From assembly GCF_000801105.2 (NCBI RefSeq), contig NC_079519.1, forward strand, positions 2,416,668 through 2,480,667: DNA of 64,000 bases, in the 5' to 3' direction. Position 1 is the stretch's first letter. Each line of letters begins with the position of its first letter. The notes under the pieces are model-generated. The model saw only the letters and a program-made list of their open reading frames with translations. It did not search any database and had not been told where the DNA came from. A program made the position numbers and the translations under genes. Positions 23,219-36,530 of this stretch are shown piece by piece. Source of the DNA: Raphanus sativus. Its lineage: Eukaryota > Streptophyta > Magnoliopsida > Brassicales > Brassicaceae.

Positions 23219-24700
23219 GGTCTCCCTAATCCTTCAATAAAAAAATAAAATAAAAACACACACACAAACCAAATCAAGTACTAATAAACTTCCAAATTAC
23301 AACTAAGTCACCGACGACTTGTATTTACACAAGATACAAAAAAAAACAGATATTGAAAATCATTATCAAATTCAATGCGAATTATTGATAATACAGATTC
23401 TGCAGAAAACTGTGAATTTAGCTCTAAAAGTGGAGAAAAAAATATATAGCAAAAAAAAAAAATCCGATCAAATGGGAGTCCACGATATCTAACAAAAATA
23501 TAGTGAGAACTAAATAAAATAAAGAAGCTGCCATTACAGGTGAAGCGATCATCCACTAAGAAAATGGAAAAAAACTCGCCAAACTAATCCATAAGACCCA
23601 AAAGAAAAAAAAAATCTGACAGAGAATCCACCGTACGATGTACAGTGTAAAGACAGGACATAAGAAACTGGATCGATTCACTCAAATGCCCTAACCTTTA
23701 ATTCATCTATCACAAAGATCTATTAAAAGTTATAATCAGAGAGACAGAACAATATATATGGAAAATCAACTAGAATTTAAAAAAGTGCTTTAAGAAAATA
23801 ATTAAAACAAGTGTATAAATTAATAAATATTGAAAATAAAATAAAAATAAAAATGGGAGATAGAGAGAGAGAGAGAGAGAGAGATTTTGTTACCTCAGAC
23901 CCACATCCTCTCTAATCGCTCGTTTGAACAGAGAAAATCTCTCAAACACTCACTCCCAAATCGGCGACAATTATTATACGAATTAACAATATGGAAATTA
24001 AAAAAAAGTTATAGTATTTAAATAAAAATGTTATTTCCGAGATAATGAGTATTAAATACCAAAAATATTAAAAACAGTTTTTTGCAGAGAGAGAGAGAGA
24101 AAATCTAAGAAACAGTTAACAAGAAAGTACGGAAAAATCAAAACTCCATGGGAGAAGAGAAGGAAAGAAACTCTCAGATCGTCTTCGTTGATCCGATGGG
24201 CCAACTCTATAATCTCTCTCTCTCTCTCTAGAGTCTGTATCTCTATCTGTCTCTCTCTCCTTTTCTCTCTGATTCTTAAAAGCAAATGAAAATAAAAAAG
24301 AAAAGAATAAGAGCTTTTATATTCTCTTTTTTTCTCGGATTTGGTGTCTTCTCTTTCCTTATAGAGTGAAGAGAGATAAGTTCGGTGAAGAGAGAGAAAG
24401 AGTGAGGAGAGATCCCGTAAAAATAAAATAAAATAAAAATAAATAAAATCGAACGAAGGACACTTCTAACAACAGAGACGCGATATTATTTGTCAACATC
24501 TGGTCTCCTTTCTCTCTCTCTCTTTTGCCTCTCATCATTTTACATTTTTCCCAGTTTTTACGCTGAATAATTTTGAAGTGGCTTTTCTCTTGTTTTTTCA
24601 GTTTCACCTGCAATTCATTTCTAATTTTAATTGCTTCCCAATCTTTCATTAGATCTTTCTTTTTCATTTTGGTAATGGTTTTTTATATTTTCTAACTTAC
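23219..24700. other. DUF863 leader and promoter region
   Basis: A/T-rich DNA with a (GA)n microsatellite at 23862-23884, an AG-ending leader segment near 23890 and CT/GA-rich blocks at 24080-24540. These look like a 5' untranslated exon and promoter of the minus-strand DUF863 gene. No other gene is supported. Confidence 0.45.
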
Positions 24701-26391
24701 ATATTTCAAATTAAAACTGTTTTAAAAGAAAAAAAATGATTTGTATCAAAATGTTTTTCGTACTTTATCCTAAAATTATCGTCTACTCTCTACATTTCAT
24801 TTTAGTTGTCTATTTAGGTTTATGCACACAAGTTAAAATATTTAACTTTATATATTTCCAAAATAAAAACATAATTACCTATAACGACTTTTATTTTAAA
24901 ATGGAAATTTTACTATAGAAAGACAACTAAATTGAAACGTATTGATGGAATATTACTTTATTATCAGAAAATTATTTCCTTAGTCATGTTTCTTTATACG
25001 TTAGCTCATCACTAAATTATCTTCACAATTTACCAAAAAGAATATTAAAACTTTAACGTAAAAATCATTAAATAGTCTCGGTTAAGCGAATCGGAAATTA
25101 AATGAATTTCTTTGTTTTGACCAATGACGGACGACTTTATTTAATTTATGTTTGTCGATTTGTTATTATTTTACTAAAATATGTTAATAACTTTCTTGTA
25201 ACTAATTTTAATTTTTTAATAATTTATTATATTACTTAAAATGAAAAAATTGATCATAAATGTATCGAACTAGTCAATTCTTTAACATTTTGAAAGTAAT
25301 CTATGAATTCTATTAACTAGATATATATTAAATTTATTTCATTTTATATAAGTGTACTAAACTAGTCAAATATCTTGTGAATTAAATTTAATCCATTATT
25401 TGTTTCTTAATTGGACATGTATTAACTGTATCTCATTTTATAATCAATGTACTAGATACATTTTATTGACTATTTATTTTGATATATAGGTTCCTAACTA
25501 ATTATATAAGTGCATTACTTATATATATTGAAAATATGTGTTGATTAAATTAAACAGATAATTTAGTGTTTTTATGCTAATGTCATTGTAGAAGTATTTA
25601 TTTCACTGTTAAAATATAAATTAATATGGAAACAAAAAATGGGTTGAGAACTTTAGATATAAGTTGGAATTTTACGTATTAAATAAAAAATTGGAAGCTC
25701 TCACTAATCTGAGTAAAATTAAAAATTCTAATAAAATTTTAAATAATTTGAGATTTTGCTGATAGATTTAAATATTTTTATTCATACTTTCAAATAAATT
25801 AAAACTATAATTTATAGATTATATTTCATGACCATTTTCATATCAGTTAGAATAAAACAATAATTTAAAATTTATATGAACATATATATTGATGGGGACT
25901 AGTTTTTCATTCATATTTCAAATTCATGTATTTTGTTTCCTGACTAACAGATTAAGTAAAATATATGTACACACTCTGTGTGTAGTCTATTAATTTTGTA
26001 TCTCGAAATTTGGGTAAAAAATACAAGTATATTTTTGGTAACAGAAGTTGCTTTTTTTGACTTGTGATATTTCCAGGAGTTCTTTCTTCTTACCTTGTAT
26101 AATTTGAGGTGATCAGGATGTCTCCATCTTACTCAATAATTTACTTTAGAAATGGAGTGGGATAGGGAATATGAAAAAAAAGTCCCTATATTTACTTTTA
26201 TAGAGTAATTTTTATTTTTTGTTTATACTCTATTTTTTATTCTATTTTTAGAATACGTATCAAACCACAGAATATCCAGGTCTAATATATAATTTTACCT
26301 TTAAATTCTCTCTTTCTATATATGTATTTTCATCTTTTGGGACGCTAGTTTTAGAATGGAAACAGGTAATAAATTAAAAATAATGTTTTAT

Positions 26392-26602
26392 ATAACCAGT
26401 AGTGGTGGTGTGGCATTTGAGGGAATTAAAAATTCAATGCCGTGAATCCAGGTTCCAATCCCACAAGCCACACGAATATGGGCTATTGCTTTCGACTCAT
26501 TTGAATACCCAGGAGAAGGTATATCTGTGGGTTATATCTTCACCCAGAAGTTAGGTCTGTGTCTTTAATAGATCCGGGTTTAATCCTTTATAGTTTAAAA
26601 AA
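26392..26602 (+). mobile_element. tRNA-derived SINE
   Basis: About 211 bp, flanked by the 10-bp direct repeat AATGTTTTAT (26382-26391 and 26603-26612). A pol III A-box-like TAGTGGTGGTGTGGCATT and B-box-like AGGTTCCAATCCCA are spaced as in a tRNA. The element ends in a short A run. This is typical of crucifer SINEs. Confidence 0.75.
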
Positions 26603-27478
26603 AATGTTTTATTCTTTTTTTTTTCATTACCTTTAGGCAAATGATAAACATTTAGTGTACGTTTTTTACCCTACGTAAAAATCAATTAATTTGACAACCA
26701 TGATATTGCCTATCGCTATGTATTTTCCATAAACTATATAGTATAGAGTAAATAATAAATTTCAACCTTTATAAGCAAATAAAATTGAAAGAAACACTTT
26801 TTATTCGTTGAAATGACCTAAAAGGTACAGTTCATCTTGTATAATCTCCCTTTTAATCCTTTCAATTTCCTCTACTATAGTAGGGTTCACGTCTCCATTT
26901 GTTTGAAGACGCGTTGTTTTATTAATTGTGGAAATCATATCTTACTACTTGTACTTGCTTTGACTGCATAAGACATGTTTCTTAATAACTTCTATATTAC
27001 TTTCTAACATGATTACCACAAAAACATATAAAAACTATAACGAGCTATATTTTTCCTGAGTTATATTATTTTGAGCATGCAAGTAGTTAATGATGAAACT
27101 GATGATCCTAATTTAACAAGTAACTAGATTATACCTCGTCCTTTTATTTTTGTTTTACAACTTTTTAGGAATATAATTTTGTTTTTATATTTGTATTTTT
27201 AATCATATTTATGTTTTTATTTGTATAATATTTTCTTAAGTGATTAATAATTTTTTTTAATTTATTATATTAAAATAGTTGGACTACACATATATTAATA
27301 GATTTTAGTGCTATTTTAATAGAATAGATAAGATTCTTATCAAATTGTGCGCATTTTCAATTTTTATGAATATCGCAGCTAATATTGCAGAAAAGTAAGT
27401 AGCCACTCCGCATTGTGATCTTGACAAAAAATGGTCTTCACTATAGTCTATAGACTCTACAACACCGTAAAATGCATA

Positions 27479-27719
27479 CTTCTTCCGTTAAATATAAAAT
27501 ATTTTAGGTTGAACACACATATTAAAAAAATATTTTTATCTAAAAGTATTAATTAAATTAAAAATTAAAATCATTTAATCAGTTACACAATATACAACAA
27601 AACATCATTGTTATACAGATCTCGATAAAGTTAAAATTTACTTAAAAGTATGAAAATATCTTACATATGAAACATTAAATATCTTTTAATAAACATCTTA
27701 TATTTTAGAACGAGTGGAG
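27479..27719. mobile_element. Stowaway-like MITE
   Basis: 241 bp, starting CTTCTTCCGTTAAATATAAA and ending AACGAGTGGAG (reverse complement CTCCACTCGTT), with TA on both sides. Same CTCCCTCCGTT-type end as the other MITEs here, more diverged. Confidence 0.6.
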
Positions 27720-28700
27720 TATTTTCTAACTATTAATTCATATTTACAAGATTGGATAGATACAAAATAATAAGGATAAAAAATAATTAGTTTACAAAAT
27801 AAAAAGAATAAAAAAATAACTGAACAATCCTGATCACCTTTTCTCAAATGAACTTTGCTAAATAATTTTATAATGATAAACAATGCTTTTTAAATTAATG
27901 TGGTTGTATTGCAGCATGAGTGTTTTCTTAATCTTAACTAATTAAAATCGAAGTTCTGAAGAAAAAAGTATATGAAGTCTAAATACAAGTGATGATATAT
28001 TTTTCTCCAGAAAAACATATAAAATCCACATAAAAGCGGCAACTAAAACACATACCATAACGATTTAAATTACGCATTCTTTTGATTTCTCCTAATTTTG
28101 TAAAAGATGTCCATTTCAATAGTGAGTAAAAATTTCTTATGCAATCTCAGATCTAAGATTTTGTGAACATACATATTTTCATAAAAATAGTATTTTTCAT
28201 AATTTAAGGGTATATTTATGTATATAACCTTTTTATGGAGTGAAAGTCTAAAACTAATATTTCAAATAGACCATACCCAAATCTGACTTTATACATACAG
28301 AAAATATTTAAATTGTTCCATGTCCATACATATTGAAGACCTGGGGAGCTTCTTCTTATATTTTAATAAAGCTACATATATGTAACGTCTACTTAATTGA
28401 TTAGCATAAATTACAGTATCTATAAATTAATTTACAGTAAATTAATAAATACATAAATAATAAAAAACTAAGTTTCGAGTTGTGTTAGTTCAAAATATGA
28501 AAAATAGATAATATAATACTTTTAAAATCTGTGTAAATATATGATAGTAACTTATATATATTTAATTTATATATATACAAATAAAACCTTATATAATATT
28601 TTATATTTTATATTCATAATGAAGTTTATCTCTATTTTTCTTAATTCAATATATTTTGATAATATTTAGTAGAATTATATCTAAAACACATTTAAATTTA

Positions 28701-28702
<2 letters not shown>

Positions 28703-28732
<30 letters not shown>
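28703..28732. repeat. (AT)n microsatellite
   Basis: Uninterrupted AT dinucleotide run of about 30 bp in the AT-rich desert. Confidence 0.9.
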
Positions 28733-28735
<3 letters not shown>

Positions 28736-29677
28736 ATATACATTAAATAATATAATAAAAGTGTGAAAGTAAAATTTCTAAAAAAATAATTAATGTGTAT
28801 AAGATAAAATTAACTATTTTATTATATAAAAATATATACTCTAATATAGAGAAATCTTTAAAAAAATTTACAAATTGATAAAATGCCTCAGTCCCACATA
28901 ATACATTCTCTTAGTTAGAACAATTGTTGTAACAAACTAACTTAATATCGACATAAAAATATAAAACTGAATGTCAAGAACACGTTGTTGAAACTAATTA
29001 GAATCACACAAGTCGGTCTAGTAGTAGACATTCTGAATTTGAAACAATTTCACAATACTAAATATGTGTAGTCACATGGATATGTGACAATATTTTAAGC
29101 TTCATTTAAAACTTGGAAATACTATATTTTCTCATTGGAAATTAGTTTGAGTCGTTCTATGTATCCGAAATATTCCAGATTATTAAATTAAAAAAGAAAC
29201 ACTTGATTAGGCCAAATAGTTTTCCCTGAATTACAAGTTTGATGATAACAAACTTAATTTCCGAATGAAGCATCATTTGTTTATCAAGTAGGTCAGATTG
29301 AAAAAAGCATGAGGGTCCCGCCGTCGTAGCAACTTTGAGGTTTTCAGTTTGAATGTGGGTCAGGATTTAATTGGCCCTAACTTTGAAGATAATTACAGTT
29401 TTGGGATTGGTTTTGGATACTTTTGTAGTTTTGTTTCTTCTGTACGTCCCTGATTGGTTGCTCTTCTACTTAAATAAAATATCATTTTAAAAAGGCTTCG
29501 TTGTGGAGATTATTACATCAATGCCATTCTTCCGAGGTAAAGCATGTTTCTTTCGCTTAGTTACGTGTCCCTTCGGTGATTGGACATGAAGATATTATTC
29601 AATCTAGTTGTATCTTTTTCTTTTGTTAATTTATCGACCGATGTTTAGTCAACTTGGAATGTTAATAATTATTTTAA

Positions 29678-30517
29678 ACTTTTTTTTTCCATCTGAAATA
29701 TTCTTATTAACATAGTAGTTTTACACAAGGCCCAAAAGACCCATTAACATAACAAACTGAAAAAGAAACGAAAAGCCCACGAAACAAACAAAACCGCTCA
29801 AGCCCACAGGAAAACCCGAGCCCAACAAACCACCGGAACCCAAATCATCTCCACGTGTTGAATCCACAACCTCCGGGGAAACGCGTGTCGGACGCAAGAA
29901 CTTTGTCGGCTCGATCGGCTAGAACTCGCCGTCGGGGCTGCAACCGAACCAACACCAGAATTTCACATCACCAACTCTTTCCCAAACAAAAGCCGACGCT
30001 GAATCAATCGGAACCAAACCACCGGAATCACCGGGACAAGACCAAAGACCGCCGAATCCACTTCCAACGACAAATATTAGAGGTATAGGAATCGTCGGCA
30101 TGCACATAGACTCGATCTTCAGAGAGCTTCCATCGGCGCCGCCGAGAACTCCTCCGAATTCAGCCTCCAAACACCAGACCAAATCACCCTACTCTCAACT
30201 CGAACGCATCCTCGGGAGACAGAAGCCGGCGATCAATACCAAAAATAGAAACGGTACGGTCCCAAAGACGTACGCCGGCGACAAACAGAGCGTGGACCAC
30301 CGTGTCCCGGAAGACCTAAGACGGCCACCACCGTGAAGGAGGGTGTATGGCCTTAAGCTAAGAAAAGACAAAGAAAAAAAAGGAAAGCCTAAGACGAAAG
30401 CCGGACCGGCGGCGGCTAGAAAAGCCGGAACCGCCGACCGGAAACGAATTCACGACGGTGGTAGATGTAGAGAGAAGGCAGAAGAAAATACTAGAGAGAG
30501 AAAATAGAGCTTATTTT
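29678..30517 (-). mobile_element. Sadhu-like non-autonomous retroposon
   Basis: 840 bp of locally GC-rich DNA in an AT-rich desert, flanked by a perfect 16-bp target duplication TTAATAATTATTTTAA (29662-29677 and 30518-30533). Read on the minus strand it starts after CTCTATTTTCTC, has a CCGCCGCCGGTCCGG-rich body, a GGGCCTT segment near the 3' end, and finishes in an A tail next to the duplication. Size, poly(A) tail, lack of coding capacity and the GGGCCTT 3' region match crucifer Sadhu retroposons, mobilised by LINE machinery. The open frames inside are not genes. Confidence 0.75.
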
Positions 30518-31194
30518 TTAATAATTATTTTAATCTACACTGTTGGTGGCAAACAAAGATAAAAAAACACGTATATAAATAATTGTTTCTCCTGTTGATA
30601 TAACACACTCACATTAACGGTAACGTGTTTATGCATTATTAATTTAACACGTTAGAACCCGTATGAATTTTATATTTCTGGCTTGTATAAAGTAATAACA
30701 AGTACAAATTTTTTTATGTTTAAAACATATTCTCTAACCAAAAAGAATTATTTTAGTTATGGTTTTTGAAAAGATAGGGTAGATCTAGAAGTGGAGAAAA
30801 AGTAAAGAAGAGATAAAATTAAAAACTGCTTCTTCTTGTAAACCACAAGTATATATTCAGGTCATGAGAGTCGAGAGCGGAATCTTTTGGCAGAGCTGAA
30901 GCAATATATGATCATAGGTCTCTATAATCATCACATCGCAACATTTTATTTATCACACATTATCTCGTTGTTATCTCTTTTCTTTGAATGAAATCTCGGT
31001 GTTGTCTTAAAATTCTTACAAATCAAGATTCTAAATGATAACCATATGAATATTAATTAACAAGTGAATTAATATTTGAACTTTTCTGAAAGAAGGGTTA
31101 CACTAATATTTGAATTTTAAGATGATTGAATTGACTAAATACAATATGTTCACTAAATTCTTTCAATAACTCTTTCATTATTTTAGTTTAATAT

Positions 31195-31440
31195 TCCTTC
31201 CGTTTCTAATTAATCCAAGGTTTTTTAAAAAATTGTTTTAAAAAGATGTATTTTTATCTTTTCAATATAATTTTTAGTAGAAAATAATGATAAATTGTTG
31301 ATTTCAAAAAATTAATTGTATTTACTAAATTTTGATTGGTTGAAAGTTATGGAAAATTTTTAATCACAAAAACCTATACATTTAATATTCTAATTTAATG
31401 TTTTTATTAATAAGTGTGCAAAATCCAAAACACTGTTAAA
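31195..31440. mobile_element. Truncated or decayed MITE
   Basis: Left end ATTCCTTCCGTTTCTAATTA resembles the CTCCCTCCGTTTC ends of the other MITEs. The matching right end is only partly recognisable (CAAAATCCAAAACAC near 31420). The boundary is uncertain. Confidence 0.35.
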
Positions 31441-32648
31441 AGAAAGTTAGGAGTTGTAAATACGTCAATTTAGATCTGGAATAGTGTTATGAACAAAGTT
31501 ATCATCGTTTGACGAGATGACATAAAACTATGTTTTATGCCTTTTTACAAAAATTGAACCGGACTATTTGTTTGTACTATCTTCCTTAAAATATTAGCTG
31601 GGCTTCAATTCAAATACATCCAGTCAATGAAAAAACATAAAGTGAATTTCGTGGAAGTTTGACCCCTTAATACAAAATTTATATAAATAAGAAAATATTA
31701 ACATATTACAAATATATATCTCTATGACATGTATTAGCTAGAAATTTATCAATATAACTTGATTTTCAAACATCATAAAATGTTAAATAAAAATTATAAA
31801 TATATTAAAATAAGTTAAGTAATTACAGTAACATTAAGTTTTCTAATAAAGTCAAACATATTTTTATTTTATAATAAATAATTTAATTATTAATATTTAA
31901 TTTTAATATTAATCAAGTAAATGTATTAAATATATAGGAAAATTACATTCGATATATCCATTTCATAAATATTAGATTATTACTTAGTTTAATGTATTTT
32001 CATAATTCTATTGCAATATTTACCAATCAGAACCCGTTTATTGTGGCTTTAATTACTTTAAAAAAAAATTTTATAGTCAAATTAGTTCTAATGATGACAC
32101 TATGCACTCTCTATATCATTTCAGATGGTATTTATAATTTTTTATTTAGTTTCATAATAATTGATGTTCTTATTATTTTCTAAAAAAATAATATTATTTG
32201 AAATTTCTGATCAGTTACAAAATACTATATTTTATTGATTTGAATTAATTTTATTTTATGTAACCAAGATAAACTGTATAAAAATATGCATTTTCTTTGT
32301 GTAAAAGCTATAAACACCAACTAAAATGAAATTAGATGAAATCTTATTTTTTCATATTGCACAAAATAATTTCCTTCCTAATGATAGGTCTCAAAAATGG
32401 TAGAAACATTTTGTGAGAAAAGATTTCTCAAAAAAAAAAACATTTTTGTGAGAAGGAAAATAAAAACAAAACCCGAAGAAACATAAAACACGTGATTTCC
32501 TATCAATCCTTGTCCGGATAAATATTTGTAACCGACTTAAGAGAAATATACTCATTTTCGTCTCTTTTAACAACTCGCCGAATCTCTATTCTGTCCTTTT
32601 CTTTCTCCTTCCTTCCTTCTCCATTCTTCTAAACGTTTCATCGCTTCC

Positions 32649-34182
32649 ATGGAGGCTATGCTTCTCAAACCCACTTTTTACTATTCGCCAATCCTCAACC
32701 TCGCCAACTCTTCTACACCCGTCTCGTATTCTGCCTGTAAATCGAGATTTGGACAACCTAGGCCTCTCTCCCTCAGACACTCTTCCGCAGCTTCTCCGAT
32801 CCGGTAATGTGTTTTTTTTTTCCAATCTCTTTAAAACGAGAAGTAGCCATATGTTCTGTTTCTTTACACCCATTAGTGTCGTCATCTCTCTTTTTTTTTC
32901 CTACACGAGAGCGCCTTTTTATTTGCTTCCTCTGCTTTCTGTTCGTTTTTGTTTTGTCAGACATGGTCCTGGTCTGAATGGTACGGCAAAACAAAGTTGT
33001 GTACTTGTAACACGTTGGCAGATTCATCATGTGTTAAAAAAGACATGATTTTCGATTAATGCAGGATTTAAATTTAATTACGAATTATCTTTTCAATCTA
33101 CGCGCATTTTTCAACAGAATAGTGGCATTTACTGTGGATCCAAGAGCTTAAGTATCATGTTATTACAAATCACTGTCTGTCGTTATCATATGAATTTTTA
33201 TCCTAGCTAATTGTTATTAATATTCTATGATTCAGATACTCGAGGAGTCTAAGGGTGGACGAGAGCGAGAGCTTGACACTTGACAGCATAAGACACTCTT
33301 TGATTCGTCAAGAGGACAGCATCATCTTCAACCTTCTCGAGCGAGCTCAGTATCGCTACAACCCTGACACATACGACGAAGATGCTTTTGCTATGGAAGG
33401 GTTTCAAGGATCTTTGGTCGAGTTTATGGTCAGAGAGACTGAACAGCTCCACGCTAAGGTCCCCAAAAGCTTACAAAGTTAGATTAAAAAAATCTTTCTC
33501 TCTGTTTCTGATTTTATTTTTTATTTTTGGGCTTTTGAGATTATTAGGTGGACAGGTACAAGAGTCCAGATGAACATCCTTTCTTCCCACAGTGCTTGCC
33601 TGACCCAATCCTTCCCCCTATTCAATACCCTCAGGTTCTGCATCACTGTGCTGATTCTATAAACATCAACAAGAAGGTGTGGAACATGTACTTCAGACAC
33701 CTTCTTCCCAGGTTGGTCAATCCAGGGGACGATGGTAACTGTGGTTCGGCTGCCGTCTGTGACACGATGTGTTTGCAGATACTTTCAAAGAGAATCCACT
33801 TCGGGAAGTTTGTCGCCGAGGCCAAGTTTCTTGAGAATCCAGCTACCTACGAAACTGCCATCCGTGAACAAGTAAAAACGCCACGCCCTCTCTTTTTTTT
33901 ATTCACTCTTTCTTTCTGTCTATCATAAACTGACTTTTGAGTCTTTGGCAGGACCGGACACAACTGCTGAGGCTTCTGACTTACGAAACAGTTGAAGAAG
34001 TAATCAAGAAAAGAGTTGAGACCAAAGCCAGAATTTTCGGTCAAGACATAACAACCAACGATCCAGAGGCTGATCCTTCATACAAAATCAACCCTAGCTT
34101 GGTTGCTAAACTCTATGGAGAAAGAATCATGCCCCTCACTAAGGAAGTCCAAATTGAGTACTTGCTTAGGAGGCTTGATTGA
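32649..34182 (+). CDS. CM3: Chorismate mutase, plastid type (CM3-like)
   Basis: Converts chorismate to prephenate, the branch-point step toward phenylalanine and tyrosine in the plastid shikimate pathway. Exons 32649-32803, 33236-33458, 33548-33871 and 33952-34182 join in frame to 310 residues. The first about 50 residues are Ser/Arg-rich and lack acids, as in a chloroplast transit peptide (start MEAMLLKPTFYY). The mature part is an AroQ-type helical fold: LDSIRHSLIRQEDSIIFNLLERAQY, then LVNPGDDGNCGSAAVCDT and the C-terminal SYKINPSLVAKLYGERIMP. The GDDGNCGS loop is a conserved signature of eukaryotic allosteric chorismate mutases. Assignment to CM3 (At1g69370) rather than CM1 rests on synteny. 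Confidence 0.9.
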
Positions 34183-34405
34183 TTGAAACCATTTTTTTTG
34201 TATTTTTGATCTTTTTAACTTTATGAAACTGTAATGTGACATAAGCAGCTCAAGCTGAGTTTCATTACAGGTTTAAACCGAGAATAAAAAAAACAAATGA
34301 ACTCATCTGAGAATAATTTAAAAAAAAAAAAAATTTCTTTATGATGTTGACAGAGTTTTTTTTTTTGAGTACTCTGCAATGATCTTGTAGTAGTAGTAAT
34401 CAGAG

Positions 34406-36064
34406 TTAAGCTCCTGTGGACTCTCGGACAATCTCGTAAATAGATAAAATGTTTTCAAGGGTAAGTAAGAAGATAATGCACCATTCTAATAGATCTGATC
34501 TTCGGTTCTGCATCACCTCTTGTAGGAAATGAATGTTGTGCTGCACATCAATCAAAAACAGAGGATCACATTAAAAAGACTCAAAACAACGAAAACTGAC
34601 AAGAGTAAAATGTAATGAAGATATATACCTCTACAAACTTTAGCTTAAAGTCTAGATTCCCAAATCTCTGAGTAACCTCGTACTCCTCTCTTAGGTACTC
34701 ATAGATCAGCGCATATCTAGCCTCTCTCCAAGCAATCTCGGATCTATGAGAGTGTTCATGATTGAGCATAGTATTCAAGAAAAAAAAAAGACTAAATAGA
34801 ATAAATATTACCTATCAAAGAGACCAACTCTGAGAATGACGTCAGCTAGATTAGAATTAGCCTTCCCTACGAGTTGGAAGAGCTTTTTCCTGTGCATTGT
34901 GAAAGTTCCGGTTTTCTCCATTGCACGGTTTATACCAGCAAACTCTTCCACCAACTTATCAACCTGAGAGAATCATAAATATCAAAACTGATACTTGTAT
35001 CGTTTTACGGACAGTTGAGAAGGAAGAGGGTTACCTGAGAAACAAAGTAATCCAATGCAATACTCTGCCCAAGCACACTCCCAATAATACGGATGCTATT
35101 AGTATCCAAAGTTTTGAGAACAATGTAGTCAGGGCCACCTTTCATTTCCTCAGTCAACAGAGGCTTCTCCTTAACAGCATAATCTAAAACACACACACAA
35201 AAATCCAGAAAAAGGTTGTTCATTACAAAAAAACAAAAAAAGCTATGAAGAAGCCAAGGAATGGGGTTATAGAATAGAGACCGTCTTTTCTCATTTCAGT
35301 GAGAAGGCCAGAAGCATGTCTACGAACAATGTCGAGATAAGCCTCAACGTCAGAGTCATCAACATTGAAAAGAACAGCAGAACCGTATTGAAAGACAACC
35401 ATGAACCGACAGTTGCTCACACTCTCCCTCTCGTCCAACGTCTTTCAAGAAGAAGAGAGAGAGAACAACCCAACATCAAGCTTGTTAAAACTTGGAAACA
35501 GTAAGTTGAATAGAAACTTGAATATAACAGTAAATTCTTACAGGGATTCCGGAAGAGGAATCAGAGAATCTGAGAGCGATGGAGTTGGTAGAGCGAGAGG
35601 TAGGAGGAACAACATTGCACAAGTTGTCAGCTTGCATCCCCTTCAAATCAATACTGCCCCAAAAGAAAACACAAAGAAAACAACACAACAACACTCATCA
35701 CTACTATATCTCTAGTAGTAAAGCCCAAAAAGGTTAAAACTTTGAAACACTACACTAAGACTCAAATTAAAAAAACGGACCTAGTGCTGAGAAAATAGGC
35801 TTTGATGGGGATTTTGCCTTTGTCTTCCTCTTCCTTGGTTCCAAAGTCGTAGCTTTGATAAACATCGCCCGACCCAGAGTCAGAGTCGTTGTTGTAAATC
35901 GAAATCGGAGAAGGGAACGCTGAGAAGAATCGGGAATTAAGAAAGCCAGAAGCTTTATGGAAAACAATCGCCGGGCGTCTCCAAAGACATGGAGGCTTTG
36001 AGGAGGAATTGATTAATTGATTACGACGAAGAAGAAGAGCACTGACTGCTCTCCATCTACCCAT
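34406..36064 (-). CDS. RRG: DUF155 protein RETARDED ROOT GROWTH
   Basis: Mitochondrial protein needed for cell division in the root meristem in Arabidopsis (At1g69380); biochemical role unknown. Seven exons on the minus strand: 36064-35781, 35653-35542, 35441-35282, 35183-35035, 34963-34812, 34743-34629, 34540-34406. They join in frame to 368 residues. The N-terminus (MGRWRAVSALLLRRNQLINS) is Arg-rich and acid-free, like a mitochondrial presequence. The DUF155 domain spans the C-terminal two thirds (CRFMVVFQYGSAVLFNV at its start, SEIAWREARYALIYEYLREE later). A hydrophobic C-terminal helix (LLEWCIIFLLTLENILSIYE) is probably a membrane anchor. It is divergent from MINE1 across a shared promoter. 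Confidence 0.9.
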
Positions 36065-36530
36065 TCACAGAAAATACAATAAAAAGTTGAAAAATTTCTT
36101 GTTTGGGGTTTAGGTCACTCTCCTCCAAAGAATTCGACTTTATTAGATTGCAAAGATATATAATAGGATGGGGGTCCGAAGAAGCCTCTCAGGTTCTCGC
36201 CGGCGACACTAGTTCGTAAACCTCGCGTTTGGCTTCTCAACTACGACCGCGTTTTCATTTGCAACGAAACGACTACGTTTTTCCGTTTTGGTGGCTTAAA
36301 CGACAGCGTTTCATTTGCGAGCGAAAACGACGGCGTTTAGGTAGCAAGGAAACAACCACGTTTTTGTATGCACCACAATACGACAGCGTTTTCATGTTGT
36401 TTGATAGCCTTTTACTCTCGAAATCGAAATCGTATCCCTCTTTCTACTCTTAACTGAAAGAGAAGAGACGACCGGAAAAAAAGATTCGCTTCTCAGGCGA
36501 AGAAATTAAATTTCGAACTTGTTGAAGAAA
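36065..36530. promoter_or_regulatory. Shared RRG/MINE1 promoter with six ACGAC-type motifs
   Basis: 466 bp between two divergent starts. Six copies of ACGACNNCGTTTT or close variants lie at 36243, 36269, 36300, 36327, 36352 and 36380, all on the same strand and spaced about 25-30 bp. Two copies share a following TCATTTGC. This looks like a clustered binding site or a decayed short tandem array serving both genes. Factor unknown. Confidence 0.5.

Larger units (their letters stand above)
24701..32648. other. Gene-poor AT-rich desert of about 8 kb
   Basis: Very AT-rich. I find no gene on either strand between the DUF863 and chorismate mutase genes. The recognisable contents are a SINE (26392-26602), a MITE (27479-27719), a (TA)n run (28703-28732), a Sadhu-like retroposon (29678-30517) and a truncated MITE (31195-31440), each listed separately. 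Confidence 0.6.

Noticed and set aside
29855..30336. Several GC-rich open frames of 77-87 codons
   Set aside because: They lie inside the Sadhu-like retroposon, overlap on both strands and have no protein-like content.
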